Below, in pieces: positions 47,939 to 59,509 of a stretch of 64,000 nt of DNA. A program made the position numbers and the translations under genes. Every line of letters begins with the position of its first letter. Position 1 is the stretch's first letter. The DNA is taken from positions 1 through 64,000 of the forward strand of contig NZ_SSXA01000006.1 of assembly GCF_021698975.1 (NCBI RefSeq). The letters are read 5' to 3'. The stretch is from Blastococcus sp. KM273128. Its GTDB lineage: Bacteria > Actinomycetota > Actinomycetes > Mycobacteriales > Geodermatophilaceae. The notes beneath the pieces were generated by a model. That model searched no databases, had not been told where the DNA came from, and saw nothing but the letters and a program-made list of their open reading frames with translations.

Positions 47939-48983
47939 CGGCATCAAGCTCGTCGCCGGCGTCGACCGGCCGGGGGTCGGCCAGACCCCCAAGGACGTCG
48001 TCTGGCAGCGGGGCCGCACCCAGCTCTGGCACTACCGCAACGACCCGGACACCCACGGCGGCGTCCGGTACGGGCCCCCGCTGCTGATCGTGTTCAGCCT
48101 GGTGAGCCGCAGCTACATCCTGGACCTGACGCCCGGCAACAGCTTCGTGGAGCAGCTGCTGGAGGCCGGGTTCGACGTCTACATGCTCGACTGGGGCGAG
48201 CCGGACGAGCGGGACGCCGGCAACGGGCTGGAGGACTACGTCGACGACTACATCCCCGCCGGCATCGACCGGGTCCTCGAGCTGTCGGGGGCCGACGAGG
48301 TCAACCTCTTCGGCTACTGCTTCGGCGGGGACCTCGCCCTGCTCTACGCGGCGCACCACCCCGACGCGCCGCTGCGCAGCCTCACCGTGCTGGCGACCCC
48401 GGTGGACTTCCGGCACATGGGCCCGCTCGCCGACATCTTCGCCGTCGGCGGCATGGACGTCGGGTCGGTCCTCGACGCGGACGGCAACGTCCCGCCGTCG
48501 GTCGTCGTCCAGGGCTTCCGGGCGCTGACCCCGACCGCGGAGGTGACCCGCTACGTGACCCTCTGGGAACGGCTCTGGAACGACGAGTACGTGGCGTCCT
48601 ACCAGGCCATGACCGGCTGGTCGGACGACCACGTGCCCTTCCCCGGCGCCGCGGCCCGGCAGACGGCGGAGATGCTGGTCCGGGCCAACGGCATGGTGAA
48701 CGACCGGCTCAGCGTGGGCGGTGACCCGGTGCACCTCGCCGACATCCAGGTGCCGTTCCTCACCGTGCGGGCCAACCGAGACCACATCGTGCCGCCGGCG
48801 GCGACGGCTCCGCTGATCGACCTGGTCGGCTCCCCCGACAAGCACGAGCTCCGCCTCGACGCCGGCCACATGGGGCTGGTCGTCGGGCGGACCGCGGCGA
48901 GGACGACGGTGCCCACGATCATCGACTTCGTCCGCCGGCGCAGCGACCTGCTCGAATCCGGCGAGAAGCTCCAGGAGGCCTGA
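47859..48983 (+). CDS. phaC: Class III-type polyhydroxyalkanoate synthase / alpha-beta hydrolase
   Basis: 374-residue alpha/beta hydrolase. The nucleophile is Cys154 in the lipase-like box GYCFGG, which marks PHA synthases; the catalytic Asp is in RANRDHIVPP and His in DAGHMGL. Length and the missing N-terminal domain match class III PhaC. It polymerises (R)-3-hydroxyacyl-CoA into storage polyester. ATG 47859 has a strong GGAGG ribosome site and lies inside the upstream gene. Confidence 0.85.
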   Translation: MPTVPSPQTVLDRVRRDVERNTLRARNGIKLVAGVDRPGVGQTPKDVVWQRGRTQLWHYRNDPDTHGGVRYGPPLLIVFSLVSRSYILDLTPGNSFVEQLLEAGFDVYMLDWGEPDERDAGNGLEDYVDDYIPAGIDRVLELSGADEVNLFGYCFGGDLALLYAAHHPDAPLRSLTVLATPVDFRHMGPLADIFAVGGMDVGSVLDADGNVPPSVVVQGFRALTPTAEVTRYVTLWERLWNDEYVASYQAMTGWSDDHVPFPGAAARQTAEMLVRANGMVNDRLSVGGDPVHLADIQVPFLTVRANRDHIVPPAATAPLIDLVGSPDKHELRLDAGHMGLVVGRTAARTTVPTIIDFVRRRSDLLESGEKLQEA

Positions 48984-48984
48984 C

Positions 48985-49527
48985 GTGACCGTGGTGGAAC
49001 TGGGCCCCGAGCGCTGCGACGCGCTGCTGCGCTTCTTCGGCGACCTTCCCGAGGGGGACCTGACCTTCATCAAGGAGGAGGTCACCGACCCGGAGACGGT
49101 CCGCTCGTGGGCCACCGGGGAGTCCGCCGGGGGGCGCTGGGTGGCCGTCGAGGGCGACGAGGTCACCGGTTACGTCGCCGTCCGGCCGCTGCCGGGGTGG
49201 TCGGACCACGTCGGGGAGATCCGCCTGGTGGTCGCGCCGTCCAGCCGCGGCAGCGGCCTCGGCCGGGAACTCGCGCGGCAGGCCCTGGTGGGCGCGGTCG
49301 CCTCGGGGCTGTCCAAGCTCGTCGTCGAGGTCGTCGCCGAGCAGGGGCCGGCGCTCGCCCTCTTCGGCGACCTCGGCTTCACCGGTGAGGCGCTGCTGAA
49401 GGACCACATCCGCGACCGCAGCGGCGAGCTCCGCGACCTCATGGTGCTGGCCCACCACGTCTCCGACACGTGGGCGGGCATGGACAGCGTCGGCATCGCC
49501 GACGAGCTGGGGGCGCCGGCCGGCTGA
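48985..49527 (+). CDS. GNAT family N-acetyltransferase
   Basis: 180 residues with the acetyl-CoA-binding motif VVAPSSRGSGLGRELARQAL and a following LVVEVVAEQGPALALFGDLGF block. GTG 48985 is one base after the phaC stop, so it is in the PHA operon. The substrate is unknown. Similar genes lie next to phaC in other actinobacteria by recollection only. Confidence 0.8.
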   Translation: MTVVELGPERCDALLRFFGDLPEGDLTFIKEEVTDPETVRSWATGESAGGRWVAVEGDEVTGYVAVRPLPGWSDHVGEIRLVVAPSSRGSGLGRELARQALVGAVASGLSKLVVEVVAEQGPALALFGDLGFTGEALLKDHIRDRSGELRDLMVLAHHVSDTWAGMDSVGIADELGAPAG

Positions 49528-49533
49528 CCGCGC

Positions 49534-51171
49534 TCAGCGCTCGGCGACCCGCCCGCCGTCGACCTCCAGGAGACGGTCGGTGGCGACGGCGGCGAGCATC
49601 CGCCGATCGTGGGTGACCAGCAGCAGCGTGCCCGGGTAACCCGCCAGCGCCTGCTCCAGCTGCTCGATCGCCGGCAGGTCCAGGTGGTTGGTGGGCTCGT
49701 CGAGCACCAGCACGTTCACCCCGCGCGCCTGCAGCAGCGCCAGCGCCGCCCGGGTCCGCTCCCCCGGCGAGAGCGTGACCGCGGGGCGCAGCACGTGGTC
49801 GGCGGTGAGGCCGAACTTGGCCAGCAGCGTGCGCACCTCGGCCGTCGGCCAGTCGGGCACCTCCGCCCCGAAGGCGTCGAGGAGCTGCTCGGTGCCGAGG
49901 AAGCGACCGCGGGCCTGGTCCACCTCCCCGACCTGCACCGCCGGGCCGAGCGTGGCCGCACCCTCGTCCAGCGGCACCCGGCCGAGCAGGGCCGCCAGCA
50001 GGGTCGACTTGCCCGAGCCGTTGGCCCCGGTGATGGCGATCCGGTCCCCCCAGTCGACCTGCAGGTCCACCGGGCCCATGGTGAACCCGCCCCGGCGGAC
50101 GACCGCGCCGCGCAGCGTCGCCACGACCGCGCCGGCGCGCGGTGCGGTGGCGATCTCCATGCGGAGCTCCCACTCCTTGCGGGGCTCCTCCACGACGTCG
50201 AGCCGCTCGATCATCCGCTGCGTCTGCCGGGCCTTGGCCGCCTGCTTCTCCGACGACGCGCGCTGGGCCGCCTTGATGTGCTTGTCGCCGTCCTTGGACT
50301 TCTTGATCGAGTCGCGGACGCCCTTCGCCATCCAGTTCCGCTGCATCCGCGCCCGCGCCTCGAGCCCCGCCTTCGTTTCGGCGAACTCGTCGTACTCCTC
50401 GCGCGCGTGCCGGCGGGCCACCTCGCGCTCCACCAGGTAGGCCTCGTAGCCGCCGTCGTGCACCCGCACCAGCTGCTGGGCGAGGTCGAGCTCGACGATG
50501 CGGTTCGCCGTGCGGGCGAGGAACTCGCGGTCGTGGCTGACCACGACGACGCCGGCACGGGAGCCGGCGACGAAGCGCTCCAGCTGCTCCAGCCCGGCGA
50601 GGTCGAGGTCGTTGGTCGGCTCGTCGAGCAGCAGGACGTCGTAGCGGGACAGCAGCAGGGAGGCCAGCCCGACCCGCGCCGCCTGTCCCCCGGAGAGGCC
50701 GGTCATCGGCGCGTCGAGCCCGACCCCGGGGGCGACGTCGGCCACCACCTCGGACGCGCGCTCCTCGAGGTCCGCCCCGCCGAGCGCCAGCCAGCGCTCC
50801 AGTGCGTCGCCGTAGGCGTCGTCGGCACCCGGCGCCCCTGCCGCGAGCGCCTCGGTGGCGGCGTCCAGCAGCTCCTGCGCGGCGGCGACGCCCGTGCGCC
50901 GGGCCAGCGCGGCCAGGACCGTCTCGCCCGCGCGCCGCTCGTGCTCCTGCGGCAGGTAGCCGAGGGTCGCGGTGGGCGGGCTGAGCGCGATGCTGCCGGC
51001 CTCCACGGGGATCTCCCCGGCCAGCGTCCGCAGCAGGGTCGACTTGCCCGCGCCGTTCACCCCCACCAGGCCGACGACGTCACCCGGGGCGACGACGAGG
51101 TCGAGGTCGGAGAAGAGCACGCGGGCGCCGTGACCGGCCGCCAGTCCGCGGGCGACGAGGGTGGCGCTCAC
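49534..51171 (-). CDS. ABC-F family ATPase
   Basis: 545 residues: two ABC domains (Walker A GVNGAGKST and GANGSGKST; signatures LSGGQAARVGLA and LSPGERTRAALA) joined by a highly charged helical linker with no membrane domain. This is the ABC-F layout; these proteins bind the ribosomal E site and act as translation factors or antibiotic protection proteins. The interdomain arm is long and basic. Whether it confers drug resistance cannot be told. Confidence 0.9.
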   Translation of the reverse strand: MSATLVARGLAAGHGARVLFSDLDLVVAPGDVVGLVGVNGAGKSTLLRTLAGEIPVEAGSIALSPPTATLGYLPQEHERRAGETVLAALARRTGVAAAQELLDAATEALAAGAPGADDAYGDALERWLALGGADLEERASEVVADVAPGVGLDAPMTGLSGGQAARVGLASLLLSRYDVLLLDEPTNDLDLAGLEQLERFVAGSRAGVVVVSHDREFLARTANRIVELDLAQQLVRVHDGGYEAYLVEREVARRHAREEYDEFAETKAGLEARARMQRNWMAKGVRDSIKKSKDGDKHIKAAQRASSEKQAAKARQTQRMIERLDVVEEPRKEWELRMEIATAPRAGAVVATLRGAVVRRGGFTMGPVDLQVDWGDRIAITGANGSGKSTLLAALLGRVPLDEGAATLGPAVQVGEVDQARGRFLGTEQLLDAFGAEVPDWPTAEVRTLLAKFGLTADHVLRPAVTLSPGERTRAALALLQARGVNVLVLDEPTNHLDLPAIEQLEQALAGYPGTLLLVTHDRRMLAAVATDRLLEVDGGRVAER

Positions 51172-51202
51172 CCCTCCAGCCTGCCAAGCCGCCCGGCGGG
51201 GC

Positions 51203-52273
51203 TCAGTCCCGGCCCGCCGGCGGGTCCTCCTCGACGTCGAAGACGTCCTCGTCGTAGCCGCTGCCGGCGTCCTCCGCGGCAGCCCGGCCGCGCCGCACGA
51301 GCCACGGCTGCAGGTGGTCGTAGCCGCGGACGGACACCCGCCGCAGCGGCCGGACCCGGTAGCCCTCCAGCGGGCGCAACCGGTCGGCGAGCTCGCGGTC
51401 GACCAGCAGCGCGCCCGGGCGGGCCAGCGAGGTGAGCCGGCTGGCCAGGTTCACCACCGGCGAGTAGACGTCGCCGAGGCGGGTCAGGACCGCGCCGTAG
51501 GCCGCGCCGACCCGCAGCGGGGGCCGGTCCTCGGCCGCCCAGGCGTCCGGCAGCTCGAGGCCGATGTCCGCCGCGTCGGTGGCCGACCACGCGGTGAACA
51601 GGACGCCGTCCCCCACCGTCTTCACCACCCGGCCGTGGTGCCGGGCGATCACCTCCGCGGCGGTGCTCTCGAAGTCCTCGACCATCGCGCCGAGCTCGCG
51701 GCCGCCCATGCCCCGGCTGCGGAAGGTGTAGCCGACCAGGTCGGCGAAGCCGACGGCGAGCTCCCGCCGGTCGCCGGAGCCGGTGGCCGCGAGCAACCGG
51801 TCGACGTTGGCGACGAGGTGCCGGCGCCACACGTAGTCCTGCACCTCCCGCAGCCGGGGCAGCAGCGCCTGGGCGGCGGCGACCGCTCGCTCGGTGGTCG
51901 CGGCCGGGTCCTCACCGGCCCGGGCACCCCGCAGCAGGGCGTCGGCCAGCATGTCGGTCTGCCAGTCGGCCAGCCGGGACAGCGACTGCCCCATCGCCCG
52001 CGCGATGGAGGCCTCGCTGTCGGCGTCGACGAAGCCCGAGTCGATCAGCGTCGACAGCACGCCGAGGGCGGCGATGTCGGCGTCGGTGAAGGCGGGGTCG
52101 TCGTCGGCGGCGTCGGGGAAACCCAGCGCCCGCCACAGCCGCTGGGTCCGCTCCGGCGGCATCCCGGCCATCCGCCCGACATCCAGGCGGGTGTACCGGC
52201 GGGGGCCGCCGAGCAGCAGCCGCTCCAGCGCCTCGCGGGCGCCGTGGTCGGGGCCCGCCCCGGGATCGTCCAT
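51203..52273 (-). CDS. Class III adenylate cyclase, Rv1264-like
   Basis: 356 residues. The N-terminal half (about 1-160) is the helical autoinhibitory, pH-sensing-type regulatory domain, and the C-terminal half the catalytic domain. All canonical residues are present: metal-binding Asp178 and Asp222, adenine-binding Lys218 and Asp268, transition-state Asn275 and Arg279, each at a constant offset of about 44 from Rv1264. Makes cAMP in the cytosol, possibly in response to acidity. Confidence 0.9.
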   Translation of the reverse strand: MDDPGAGPDHGAREALERLLLGGPRRYTRLDVGRMAGMPPERTQRLWRALGFPDAADDDPAFTDADIAALGVLSTLIDSGFVDADSEASIARAMGQSLSRLADWQTDMLADALLRGARAGEDPAATTERAVAAAQALLPRLREVQDYVWRRHLVANVDRLLAATGSGDRRELAVGFADLVGYTFRSRGMGGRELGAMVEDFESTAAEVIARHHGRVVKTVGDGVLFTAWSATDAADIGLELPDAWAAEDRPPLRVGAAYGAVLTRLGDVYSPVVNLASRLTSLARPGALLVDRELADRLRPLEGYRVRPLRRVSVRGYDHLQPWLVRRGRAAAEDAGSGYDEDVFDVEEDPPAGRD

Positions 52274-52286
52274 GCCCGTCGCGGAC

Positions 52287-52757
52287 CTAGTCCGTGGTGT
52301 GGACGATCAGCACGTCGCACTGCGAGCGGCGGGAGACGTCGGCCGGGACCGACCCCAGCAGCCGGCCCTTGATCCCGCTCAACCCGCGGTTGCCGACGAC
52401 GAGCAGATCGGCCTTCTCGCGGCGGACGACCTCCAGCAGCGTCTCGACCGGTGAGCCGGTGACGGCCACGGTGCGCACGTCGCCGGCGCCCGCGGCGAGC
52501 GCGCGCTCGGCGGCGGTGCGGACGGTCTCCTCGGCGGGGTGCGACCCGACGACCTGGTACGCCTCGTCACCGAGCACGTCCCGGGCGCGGGCGAGCTCGC
52601 GGTCGTCGCTCTCCGCGGGCAGGTAGGCGCAGGCGACCACGAGCGTCGCGCCGCAGGCGCCGGCCAGAGCCCCGGCCCGGGCGACGGCACGCAGCGAGGA
52701 CTCCGACCCGTCGGTGCCGACGACGACCGTGGAGTAGGCGTTCACGGGCTCGCTCAC
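52287..52757 (-). CDS. Universal stress protein (UspA family)
   Basis: 156 residues, one Usp domain with VVVGTDGSESS and the ATP-binding GNRGLSGIKGRLLGSV motif, so it probably binds ATP. GTG 52757 is chosen because TAGAGT (-10) lies seven bases before it; GTG 52766 is the alternative. Role in stress survival is inferred from the family. It lies just upstream of the adenylate cyclase gene on the same strand. Confidence 0.9.
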   Translation of the reverse strand: MSEPVNAYSTVVVGTDGSESSLRAVARAGALAGACGATLVVACAYLPAESDDRELARARDVLGDEAYQVVGSHPAEETVRTAAERALAAGAGDVRTVAVTGSPVETLLEVVRREKADLLVVGNRGLSGIKGRLLGSVPADVSRRSQCDVLIVHTTD

Positions 52758-52764
52758 GGCGCGC

Positions 52765-52770
52765 ACTCTA
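52765..52770 (-). promoter_or_regulatory. -10 box for leaderless usp gene
   Basis: TAGAGT on the minus strand, seven bases before GTG 52757; no ribosome site. Confidence 0.5.
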
Positions 52771-52912
52771 GGCGACGCCGGCCGGCGGTGTGCCCGGGGT
52801 CACGGGCACCGGAGCGGTGAACGGCGGGCGACATGCGCGCGCGGGCTCCCGCATCGTCACCCCGGTGCGCTTGGATGGTCGCGACACGCGTCACCAGACG
52901 AGGAGGAGCGCC

Positions 52913-53874
<962 letters not shown>

Positions 53875-53878
<4 letters not shown>

Positions 53879-54630
53879 CCGACCTGATCCGCGCGGAGTG
53901 GACCAAGCTCTTCACGACCAGGGTCTGGCTCGGCCTGCTGCTCGGCGCCTGTGTGATGGTGATCGGCTTCGCCGTCCTGCTCACCGCGTTCGCCGGCAAC
54001 CCGGAGTCCGGCATCCCGGCCGTGGGCACGCCGCTCTACGAGGAGCTGGCGATGGCCAACGCGGTCAACGTCAACGTGCTGTTCCTGATCGTGGGCATCA
54101 TCGGCATGACCCAGGAGTACCGGCACCGGACGGCCACCCCGACCTTCCTGACCACCCCGCGGCGGGGCAACGTCGTGATCGCCAAGCTGCTGGCCTACGC
54201 GGTGGCGGCGGCGCTGTTCGCGCTGGTGGTGCTGGTCGTCAACTACGCGGCCGTCGCCGTCCACGCCGGCGCGCGCGGTGCCGCTCCCGCGCTCGACGCC
54301 GACAACCTGGGCACGCTCGGCAGCGCCGGGCTGGCCCTGGTCATCTACGCGATCATCGGCGTGGGGCTGGGCGCGCTGCTGCGCAACCAGGTCGGCGCCA
54401 TCGTCGGCGGGCTGGTCTACCTGTTCGTCATCGAGCCGATCATCCGGTCGATCCCGGCCACCTCGGGGGCGTACAAGTGGATGCCGGGAGGTGCGCTGGA
54501 GGCCCTCACCGCGACCTTCGAGGGCCCCGACCTGCTCGAGGCCTGGCAGGGCGGCCTCCTGCTGCTCGGATACGGTCTCCTGGCGGCCCTGCTGGGCACC
54601 TTCCTGGCGGTCCGCCGCGACATCGCCTGA
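53875..54630 (+). CDS. ABC transporter permease (ABC-2 type)
   Basis: 251 residues with six predicted helices. The N-terminal RAEWTKLFTTRVWLGLLLG and TQEYRHRTATPTFL segments mark the ABC-2 permease family. Its ATG overlaps the ATPase stop (ATGA), so the two form an exporter. The long linker and Gly/Ala-rich loop give no substrate clue. Confidence 0.87.
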
Positions 54631-54705
54631 GGGGCCGACGCCGCCACCTCCCTGCACCGGTCGAGCGCACGCGCCGGGCAGCCCCGAACGCAGAACGGAG
54701 AACGC

Positions 54706-55515
54706 GTGACCACTCGCATGACCGTCCAACGGCTCGCCCGGCTGGTCGTCGACGGCGAGACCGACGCCGTCCGGTCGGCGGTCGCCGAGTCGCCGCAGCT
54801 GCTCGGGGGCGTCGTCGAGCGGGACGGGCACGGTGGCTGGACCCCCCTGCACCTGGCGGTCGCCTGCGACCGGGCGGACGTCGTCCGGGTGCTGGCCACC
54901 GCCGGGGCCGACCTCACCGCCCGCACCGACCAGCACCGCACGCCGCTGCACGTGGCGCTCGAGCACGCACCCGAGCTGGTGCCGGTGCTGGTGGAGCTGG
55001 GCGCCGTGCTCGACGCGCCCAGCGCCGCCTACCTCGACGACGTCGACCGGCTCGCCGCCGAGCTCGACGGCGGCGCGGCGCTGACCGACCCGGCCACCGG
55101 GGTCGACCTGCTGGCGTGGGCGGCCTTCGGCGGGGCCGCCGGCACCGCCCGGCTCCTGCTCGACCGGGGCGCGGACGCCGACGGCGGCGCGCTGCACGCG
55201 GCCAGCGCCGGGGGCAGCGCGGAGCTGGTCCGCCTGCTCCTCGACGCCGGTGCCGACGTCGACCGCCGCGACGCCGACACCGGCCGCACGCCGCTGCACA
55301 CCGCCGTGGCGGCGGGCGCGACCGGCGACGCCCCGGAGATCGTCCGGGCGCTCCTGGACGCCGGCGCCGACGTCAACGCCACGACGCACGACGGCGCCAG
55401 CGCGCTCGACATCAGCCGCGTGGCGGCGGCCCGGCACCGGAAGGCCGACGAGGACCAGGCCAGCGGCAACGATGCGCTGGTCGAACTCCTCGTCGCCCAC
55501 GGCGCCACGCACTGA
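54706..55515 (+). CDS. Ankyrin-repeat protein
   Basis: 269 residues, nearly all ankyrin repeats (GWTPLHLAVACDRADVVRVLATAGADL; HRTPLHVALEHAPELVPVLVELGA; GRTPLHTAVAAG; VRALLDAGADVN), about seven in all, with one degenerate. No signal peptide. A cytosolic protein-binding scaffold. It lies 75 bp after the ABC permease and may be in the same unit. The partner is unknown. Confidence 0.85.
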   Translation: MTTRMTVQRLARLVVDGETDAVRSAVAESPQLLGGVVERDGHGGWTPLHLAVACDRADVVRVLATAGADLTARTDQHRTPLHVALEHAPELVPVLVELGAVLDAPSAAYLDDVDRLAAELDGGAALTDPATGVDLLAWAAFGGAAGTARLLLDRGADADGGALHAASAGGSAELVRLLLDAGADVDRRDADTGRTPLHTAVAAGATGDAPEIVRALLDAGADVNATTHDGASALDISRVAAARHRKADEDQASGNDALVELLVAHGATH

Positions 55516-55567
55516 CCACCAGGTGGGCCGGGCACGCGGACGCCGCTCCGCACCCGGTCGGCGCCCC

Positions 55568-55596
55568 GGACCGGGCGTAGACTCGACACCCGGTCC
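55568..55596 (+). promoter_or_regulatory. kgd promoter within an inverted repeat
   Basis: TAGACT (55578-55583), a probable -10 box, lies inside an 8-bp inverted repeat GGACCGGG (55568-55575) / CCCGGTCC (55589-55596). The dyad could be an operator or a hairpin at the transcript start. The leader would be about 60 nt. Confidence 0.5.
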
Positions 55597-55647
55597 AGCG
55601 ACGCGCCCCTCAGCCGCAGCCCCGAGACGAAGAAGGCACTCGACCCC

Positions 55648-58600
55648 GTGTCAAGCGTGAGTTCATCCCGACCGTCGTCCAGCTCGTCCCCGGTCGCCGG
55701 GTTCGGCACCAACGAGTGGCTGGTCGAGGAGATGTACCAGCAGTTCCTCGCCGATCCGTCCAGCGTCGATCAGGCCTGGCACGAGTTCTTCGCCGACTAC
55801 CGCCCCGGCCCGCCGGCCGGTGGCGACCGGGAGCACGCGCCCTCGGGGAACGCGGCGACGGAGCCGGCCCGGGCGGCTGCCGCACCGGCGCCGGCCTCCC
55901 CCGCTCCTGCGGCTCCCGCCCCCGCGGCGCCCGCCGCGAAGAAGCCCGACGTCCAGCGCCCGGCCGCCGGGTCCCAGCCGACGGGGAGCCAGCCCGTGCA
56001 GAAGACCGACCAGCCCGCCGCCAAGCCCGCCGCCAAGCCCGCGCCCGCGGCGCCCAAGCCGCCGGCCGGCGACGGCAAGCAGTCCCCGCTGCGCGGCGCC
56101 GCCGCCGCGGTGGTCAAGAACATGAACGCCTCGCTGACCGTGCCGACGGCGACCAGCGTGCGCGCCGTCCCGGCCAAGCTGCTGGCCGACAACCGCATCG
56201 TCATCAACAACCACCTCGCCCGGGCGCGCGGCGGCAAGATCTCGTTCACGCACCTGATCGGCTACGCGCTGGTCCGGGCGCTGGACTCGTTCCCCAACAT
56301 GAACAGCGCCTTCGCCGAGGTCGACGGCAAGCCGGTGCTGGTGCAGCCCGAGCACGTCAACTTCGGGCTGGCCATCGACCTGCCGAAGCCCGACGGCTCG
56401 CGCTCGCTGGTGGTGGCCTCGATCAAGGCCGCCGAGGAGATGGACTTCGCCGGCTTCTGGGCCGGCTACGAGGACATCATCCGCCGCGCGCGGAACGGCA
56501 AGCTGACGATGGACGACTTCTCCGGCACCACGATCAGCCTGACCAACCCCGGCACGATCGGCACCAACCACTCGGTGCCGCGGCTCACCGCCGGCCAGGG
56601 CGCGATCATCGGCGTGGGCGCCATGGAGTACCCGGCCGAGTTCCAGGGGATGAGCCCCGAGGTCCTCACCGAGATGGGCGTCTCGAAGATCATCACGCTC
56701 ACCTCGACCTACGACCACCGGATCATCCAGGGCGCCGAGTCCGGCGACTTCCTGCGCAAGCTGCACGCGCTGCTGCTGGGTGAGGACGGCTTCTACGACG
56801 AGGTCTTCCGCTCGCTGCGGATCCCCTACGAGCCGGTGCGCTGGATGCCGGACGTGCGGATCACGCGCGAGGGGCAGATCGACAAGGAAGCCCGGGTCAT
56901 CGAGGTCATCGAGTCCTACCGGCGCAACGGCCACCTCATGGCCGACACCGACCCGCTCGAGTTCAAGGTCCGCACCCACCCCGACCTGGACATCCTCCAG
57001 CACGGGCTCACGCTGTGGGACCTCGACCGGCAGTTCCCGGTGGGCGGGTTCGCCGGCGAGCGGCTCATGGCGCTGCGGGACATCCTCGGCGTGCTGCGCA
57101 ACTCCTACTGCCGCACCGTCGGCGTGGAGTACATGCACATCACCGATCCCGAGGAGCGCGAGTGGCTCCAGCAGCGGATCGAGGTCAAGCACGCCCAGCC
57201 CGACCGCGAGAAGCAGAAGCACGTGCTCGGCCGGCTCAACGCCGCCGAGGCCTTCGAGACCTTCCTGCAGACCAAGTACGTCGGCCAGAAGCGCTTCAGC
57301 CTCGAGGGCGGCGAGTCGGTCATCCCGATCCTCGACGAGGTGCTGATCGCCGGCACCGACCACGGCCTCGACGAGGTCGCGATCGCGATGGCCCACCGCG
57401 GCCGGCTCAACGTGCTCGCCAACGTGCTCGGCAAGAGCTACGCCAAGATCTTCGGCGAGTTCGAGGGCAACATCGACCCGGGCACCGTCCAGGGCTCCGG
57501 CGACGTGAAGTACCACCTCGGCGCCACCGGCAAGTTCCGCAACCCGTTCCAGCCCGACGCCGAGATCGCCGTCTCGCTGGCCAGCAACCCCAGCCACCTG
57601 GAGACGGTGAACCCCGTCCTGGAGGGCATCGTCCGCGCCAAGCAGGACATGATCGACAAGGGCGAGCAGGGCTTCACGGTGCTGCCCGTGCTGCTGCACG
57701 GCGACTCCGCGTTCGCCGGCCAGGGCGTGGTGCAGGAGACGCTGAACCTCTCCCAGCTGCGCGGCTACCGCACCGGCGGCACGGTGCACGTGGTCATCAA
57801 CAACCAGGTCGGCTTCACGACCAGCCCCGGCTCGGCGCGCTCGACGCTCTACTCGACCGACGTCGCCCGGATGGTCAACGCCCCGATCTTCCACGTCAAC
57901 GGCGACGACCCCGAGGCCTGCGTCCGGGTGGCGCGGCTGGCGGTCGAGTACCGGCAGCAGTTCAAGAAGGACGTCGTCATCGACCTCGTCTGCTACCGCC
58001 GCCGCGGGCACAACGAGGGCGACGACCCCTCGATGACGCAGCCGCAGATGTACGACATCATCGACCGCAAGCGCTCGGTCCGGAAGCTCTACACCGAGGC
58101 GCTCGTCGGCCGCGGCGACATCACGCTCGAGGAGGCCGAGGAGGCCCTCAAGGACTACCGCGGCCAACTGGAGCGGGCGTTCGCCGAGACCCACGACGCG
58201 CAGGACTCCTCCAAGCCGGAGCCGGTCATGGACCCGCGCACGCCGCAGGAGTCCACCGTGCAGACGGCGATCTCGCAGGAGGTCCTCAAGACCATCGGCG
58301 ACGCGCACGTCTCCTTCCCGCCGGACTTCACCCCGCACCCCAAGCTGCAGAAGATGCTGGAGAAGCGGGCCGCGATGGCCAGCGAGGGCGGCATCGACTG
58401 GGCCATGGGCGAGCTCCTGGCCTTCGGCTCGCTGCTGATGGAGGGCGTGCCGGTCCGGCTGGCCGGGCAGGACTCCCGCCGCGGCACGTTCGTGCAGCGC
58501 CACTCGGTGCTCATCGACCGGGAGAACGGCGCGGAGTACACGCCGCTGGCCAACCTCACCGAGGAGCAGGCCAAGTTCTTCGTCTACGACTCGCTGCTGA

Positions 58601-59433
58601 GCGAGTACGCCGCGCTCGGCTTCGAGTACGGCTACTCGGTGGCCAACCCCAAGGCGCTGGTGCTCTGGGAGGCGCAGTTCGGGGACTTCGTCGACGGCGC
58701 CCAGATGGTCATCGACGAGTTCATCAGCTCCGGCGAGGCGAAGTGGGGGCAGCGCTCCGGCGTCGTCCTGCTGCTGCCGCACGGCATGGAGGGGCAGGGC
58801 CCCGACCACTCCAGCGGCCGGATCGAGCGGTTCCTGCAGCTGTCGGCGGAGAACAACATGACCGTCGCCAACTGCACCACCCCCGGCAACTACTTCCACC
58901 TGCTCCGCCGCCAGGCGCTCTCGGACGTGCACCGGCCGCTGGTCGTCTTCACGCCCAAGTCGCTGCTGCGGGCCAAGGCGGCGGTCAGCCCGGTCGAGGC
59001 GTTCACCGAGGAGAACTTCCGCCCGGTGCTGCCCGACACCGGTGTGGGCGGTGAGCCGCTGGACGGCTCCGCGGTGCGGCGGGTGCTGCTGTGCAGCGGC
59101 AAGGTCGCCTACGACCTGATGGCCCAGCGGGAGAACGAGGGCACCGCCGACACCGCGATCGTCCGCGTCGAGCAGCTCTACCCGCTGCCGGCCGAGCAGA
59201 TCCGTGCGGAGCTCGAGCGTTACCCGAACGCCTCGGACGTGGTCTGGGTGCAGGAGGAGCCGGCGAACATGGGCGCCTGGCAGTTCATGGCGGTCAACCT
59301 GCCCGAGGAGCTGCCCGAGGGCCGCACCCTCCGGCGGGTCAGCCGCCGGGCGTCGGCGAGCCCCGCGGTCGGCTCGGCGAAGGTGCACGAGGTCGAGCAG
59401 CGCAAGCTGGTCGCCGAGGCCTTCGCGGACTGA
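55648..59433 (+). CDS. kgd: Multifunctional 2-oxoglutarate metabolism enzyme (KGD/E1o with E2-like domain)
   Basis: 1261 residues, actinobacterial type. A short N-terminal motif ([16 protein letters not shown]), a Pro/Ala linker, an E2-like acyltransferase domain (residues about 150-390, catalytic His in [19 protein letters not shown]) and the thiamine-diphosphate E1 domain ([28 protein letters not shown]) are in order. There is no lipoyl domain. It acts in the TCA cycle as 2-oxoglutarate dehydrogenase/decarboxylase and carboligase, regulated in relatives by GarA. GTG 55648 with a weak AAGAAGG site. Terminator follows. Confidence 0.97.
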   Translation: MSSVSSSRPSSSSSPVAGFGTNEWLVEEMYQQFLADPSSVDQAWHEFFADYRPGPPAGGDREHAPSGNAATEPARAAAAPAPASPAPAAPAPAAPAAKKPDVQRPAAGSQPTGSQPVQKTDQPAAKPAAKPAPAAPKPPAGDGKQSPLRGAAAAVVKNMNASLTVPTATSVRAVPAKLLADNRIVINNHLARARGGKISFTHLIGYALVRALDSFPNMNSAFAEVDGKPVLVQPEHVNFGLAIDLPKPDGSRSLVVASIKAAEEMDFAGFWAGYEDIIRRARNGKLTMDDFSGTTISLTNPGTIGTNHSVPRLTAGQGAIIGVGAMEYPAEFQGMSPEVLTEMGVSKIITLTSTYDHRIIQGAESGDFLRKLHALLLGEDGFYDEVFRSLRIPYEPVRWMPDVRITREGQIDKEARVIEVIESYRRNGHLMADTDPLEFKVRTHPDLDILQHGLTLWDLDRQFPVGGFAGERLMALRDILGVLRNSYCRTVGVEYMHITDPEEREWLQQRIEVKHAQPDREKQKHVLGRLNAAEAFETFLQTKYVGQKRFSLEGGESVIPILDEVLIAGTDHGLDEVAIAMAHRGRLNVLANVLGKSYAKIFGEFEGNIDPGTVQGSGDVKYHLGATGKFRNPFQPDAEIAVSLASNPSHLETVNPVLEGIVRAKQDMIDKGEQGFTVLPVLLHGDSAFAGQGVVQETLNLSQLRGYRTGGTVHVVINNQVGFTTSPGSARSTLYSTDVARMVNAPIFHVNGDDPEACVRVARLAVEYRQQFKKDVVIDLVCYRRRGHNEGDDPSMTQPQMYDIIDRKRSVRKLYTEALVGRGDITLEEAEEALKDYRGQLERAFAETHDAQDSSKPEPVMDPRTPQESTVQTAISQEVLKTIGDAHVSFPPDFTPHPKLQKMLEKRAAMASEGGIDWAMGELLAFGSLLMEGVPVRLAGQDSRRGTFVQRHSVLIDRENGAEYTPLANLTEEQAKFFVYDSLLSEYAALGFEYGYSVANPKALVLWEAQFGDFVDGAQMVIDEFISSGEAKWGQRSGVVLLLPHGMEGQGPDHSSGRIERFLQLSAENNMTVANCTTPGNYFHLLRRQALSDVHRPLVVFTPKSLLRAKAAVSPVEAFTEENFRPVLPDTGVGGEPLDGSAVRRVLLCSGKVAYDLMAQRENEGTADTAIVRVEQLYPLPAEQIRAELERYPNASDVVWVQEEPANMGAWQFMAVNLPEELPEGRTLRRVSRRASASPAVGSAKVHEVEQRKLVAEAFAD

Positions 59434-59457
59434 CCCACGCCTCGGCGCGACCACCTC

Positions 59458-59496
59458 CGACGCCCGGCCCCCGATCACCTCGGGAGCCGGGCGTCG
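59458..59496 (+). terminator. kgd terminator hairpin
   Basis: Perfect 11-bp stem CGACGCCCGGC (59458-59468) with GCCGGGCGTCG (59486-59496) plus inner CCCGA/TCGGG pairing. It runs directly into the next gene's -10 box. Confidence 0.8.
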
Positions 59497-59502
59497 TAGG
59501 TT
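59497..59502 (+). promoter_or_regulatory. -10 box for leaderless DUF6104 gene
   Basis: TAGGTT, adjacent to the kgd terminator and seven bases before ATG 59510. Confidence 0.5.
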
Positions 59503-59509
59503 CTCCGGC

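Noticed and set aside
49534-51171. ABC-F gene as an antibiotic-resistance determinant
   Set aside because: The layout alone does not separate resistance proteins from housekeeping ABC-F factors, and no biosynthetic cluster is nearby.
59431-59457. CCCACGCCTCGGCGCGACC after kgd as a repeat copy
   Set aside because: Only a short piece resembles the family core, and no pairing arms flank it.
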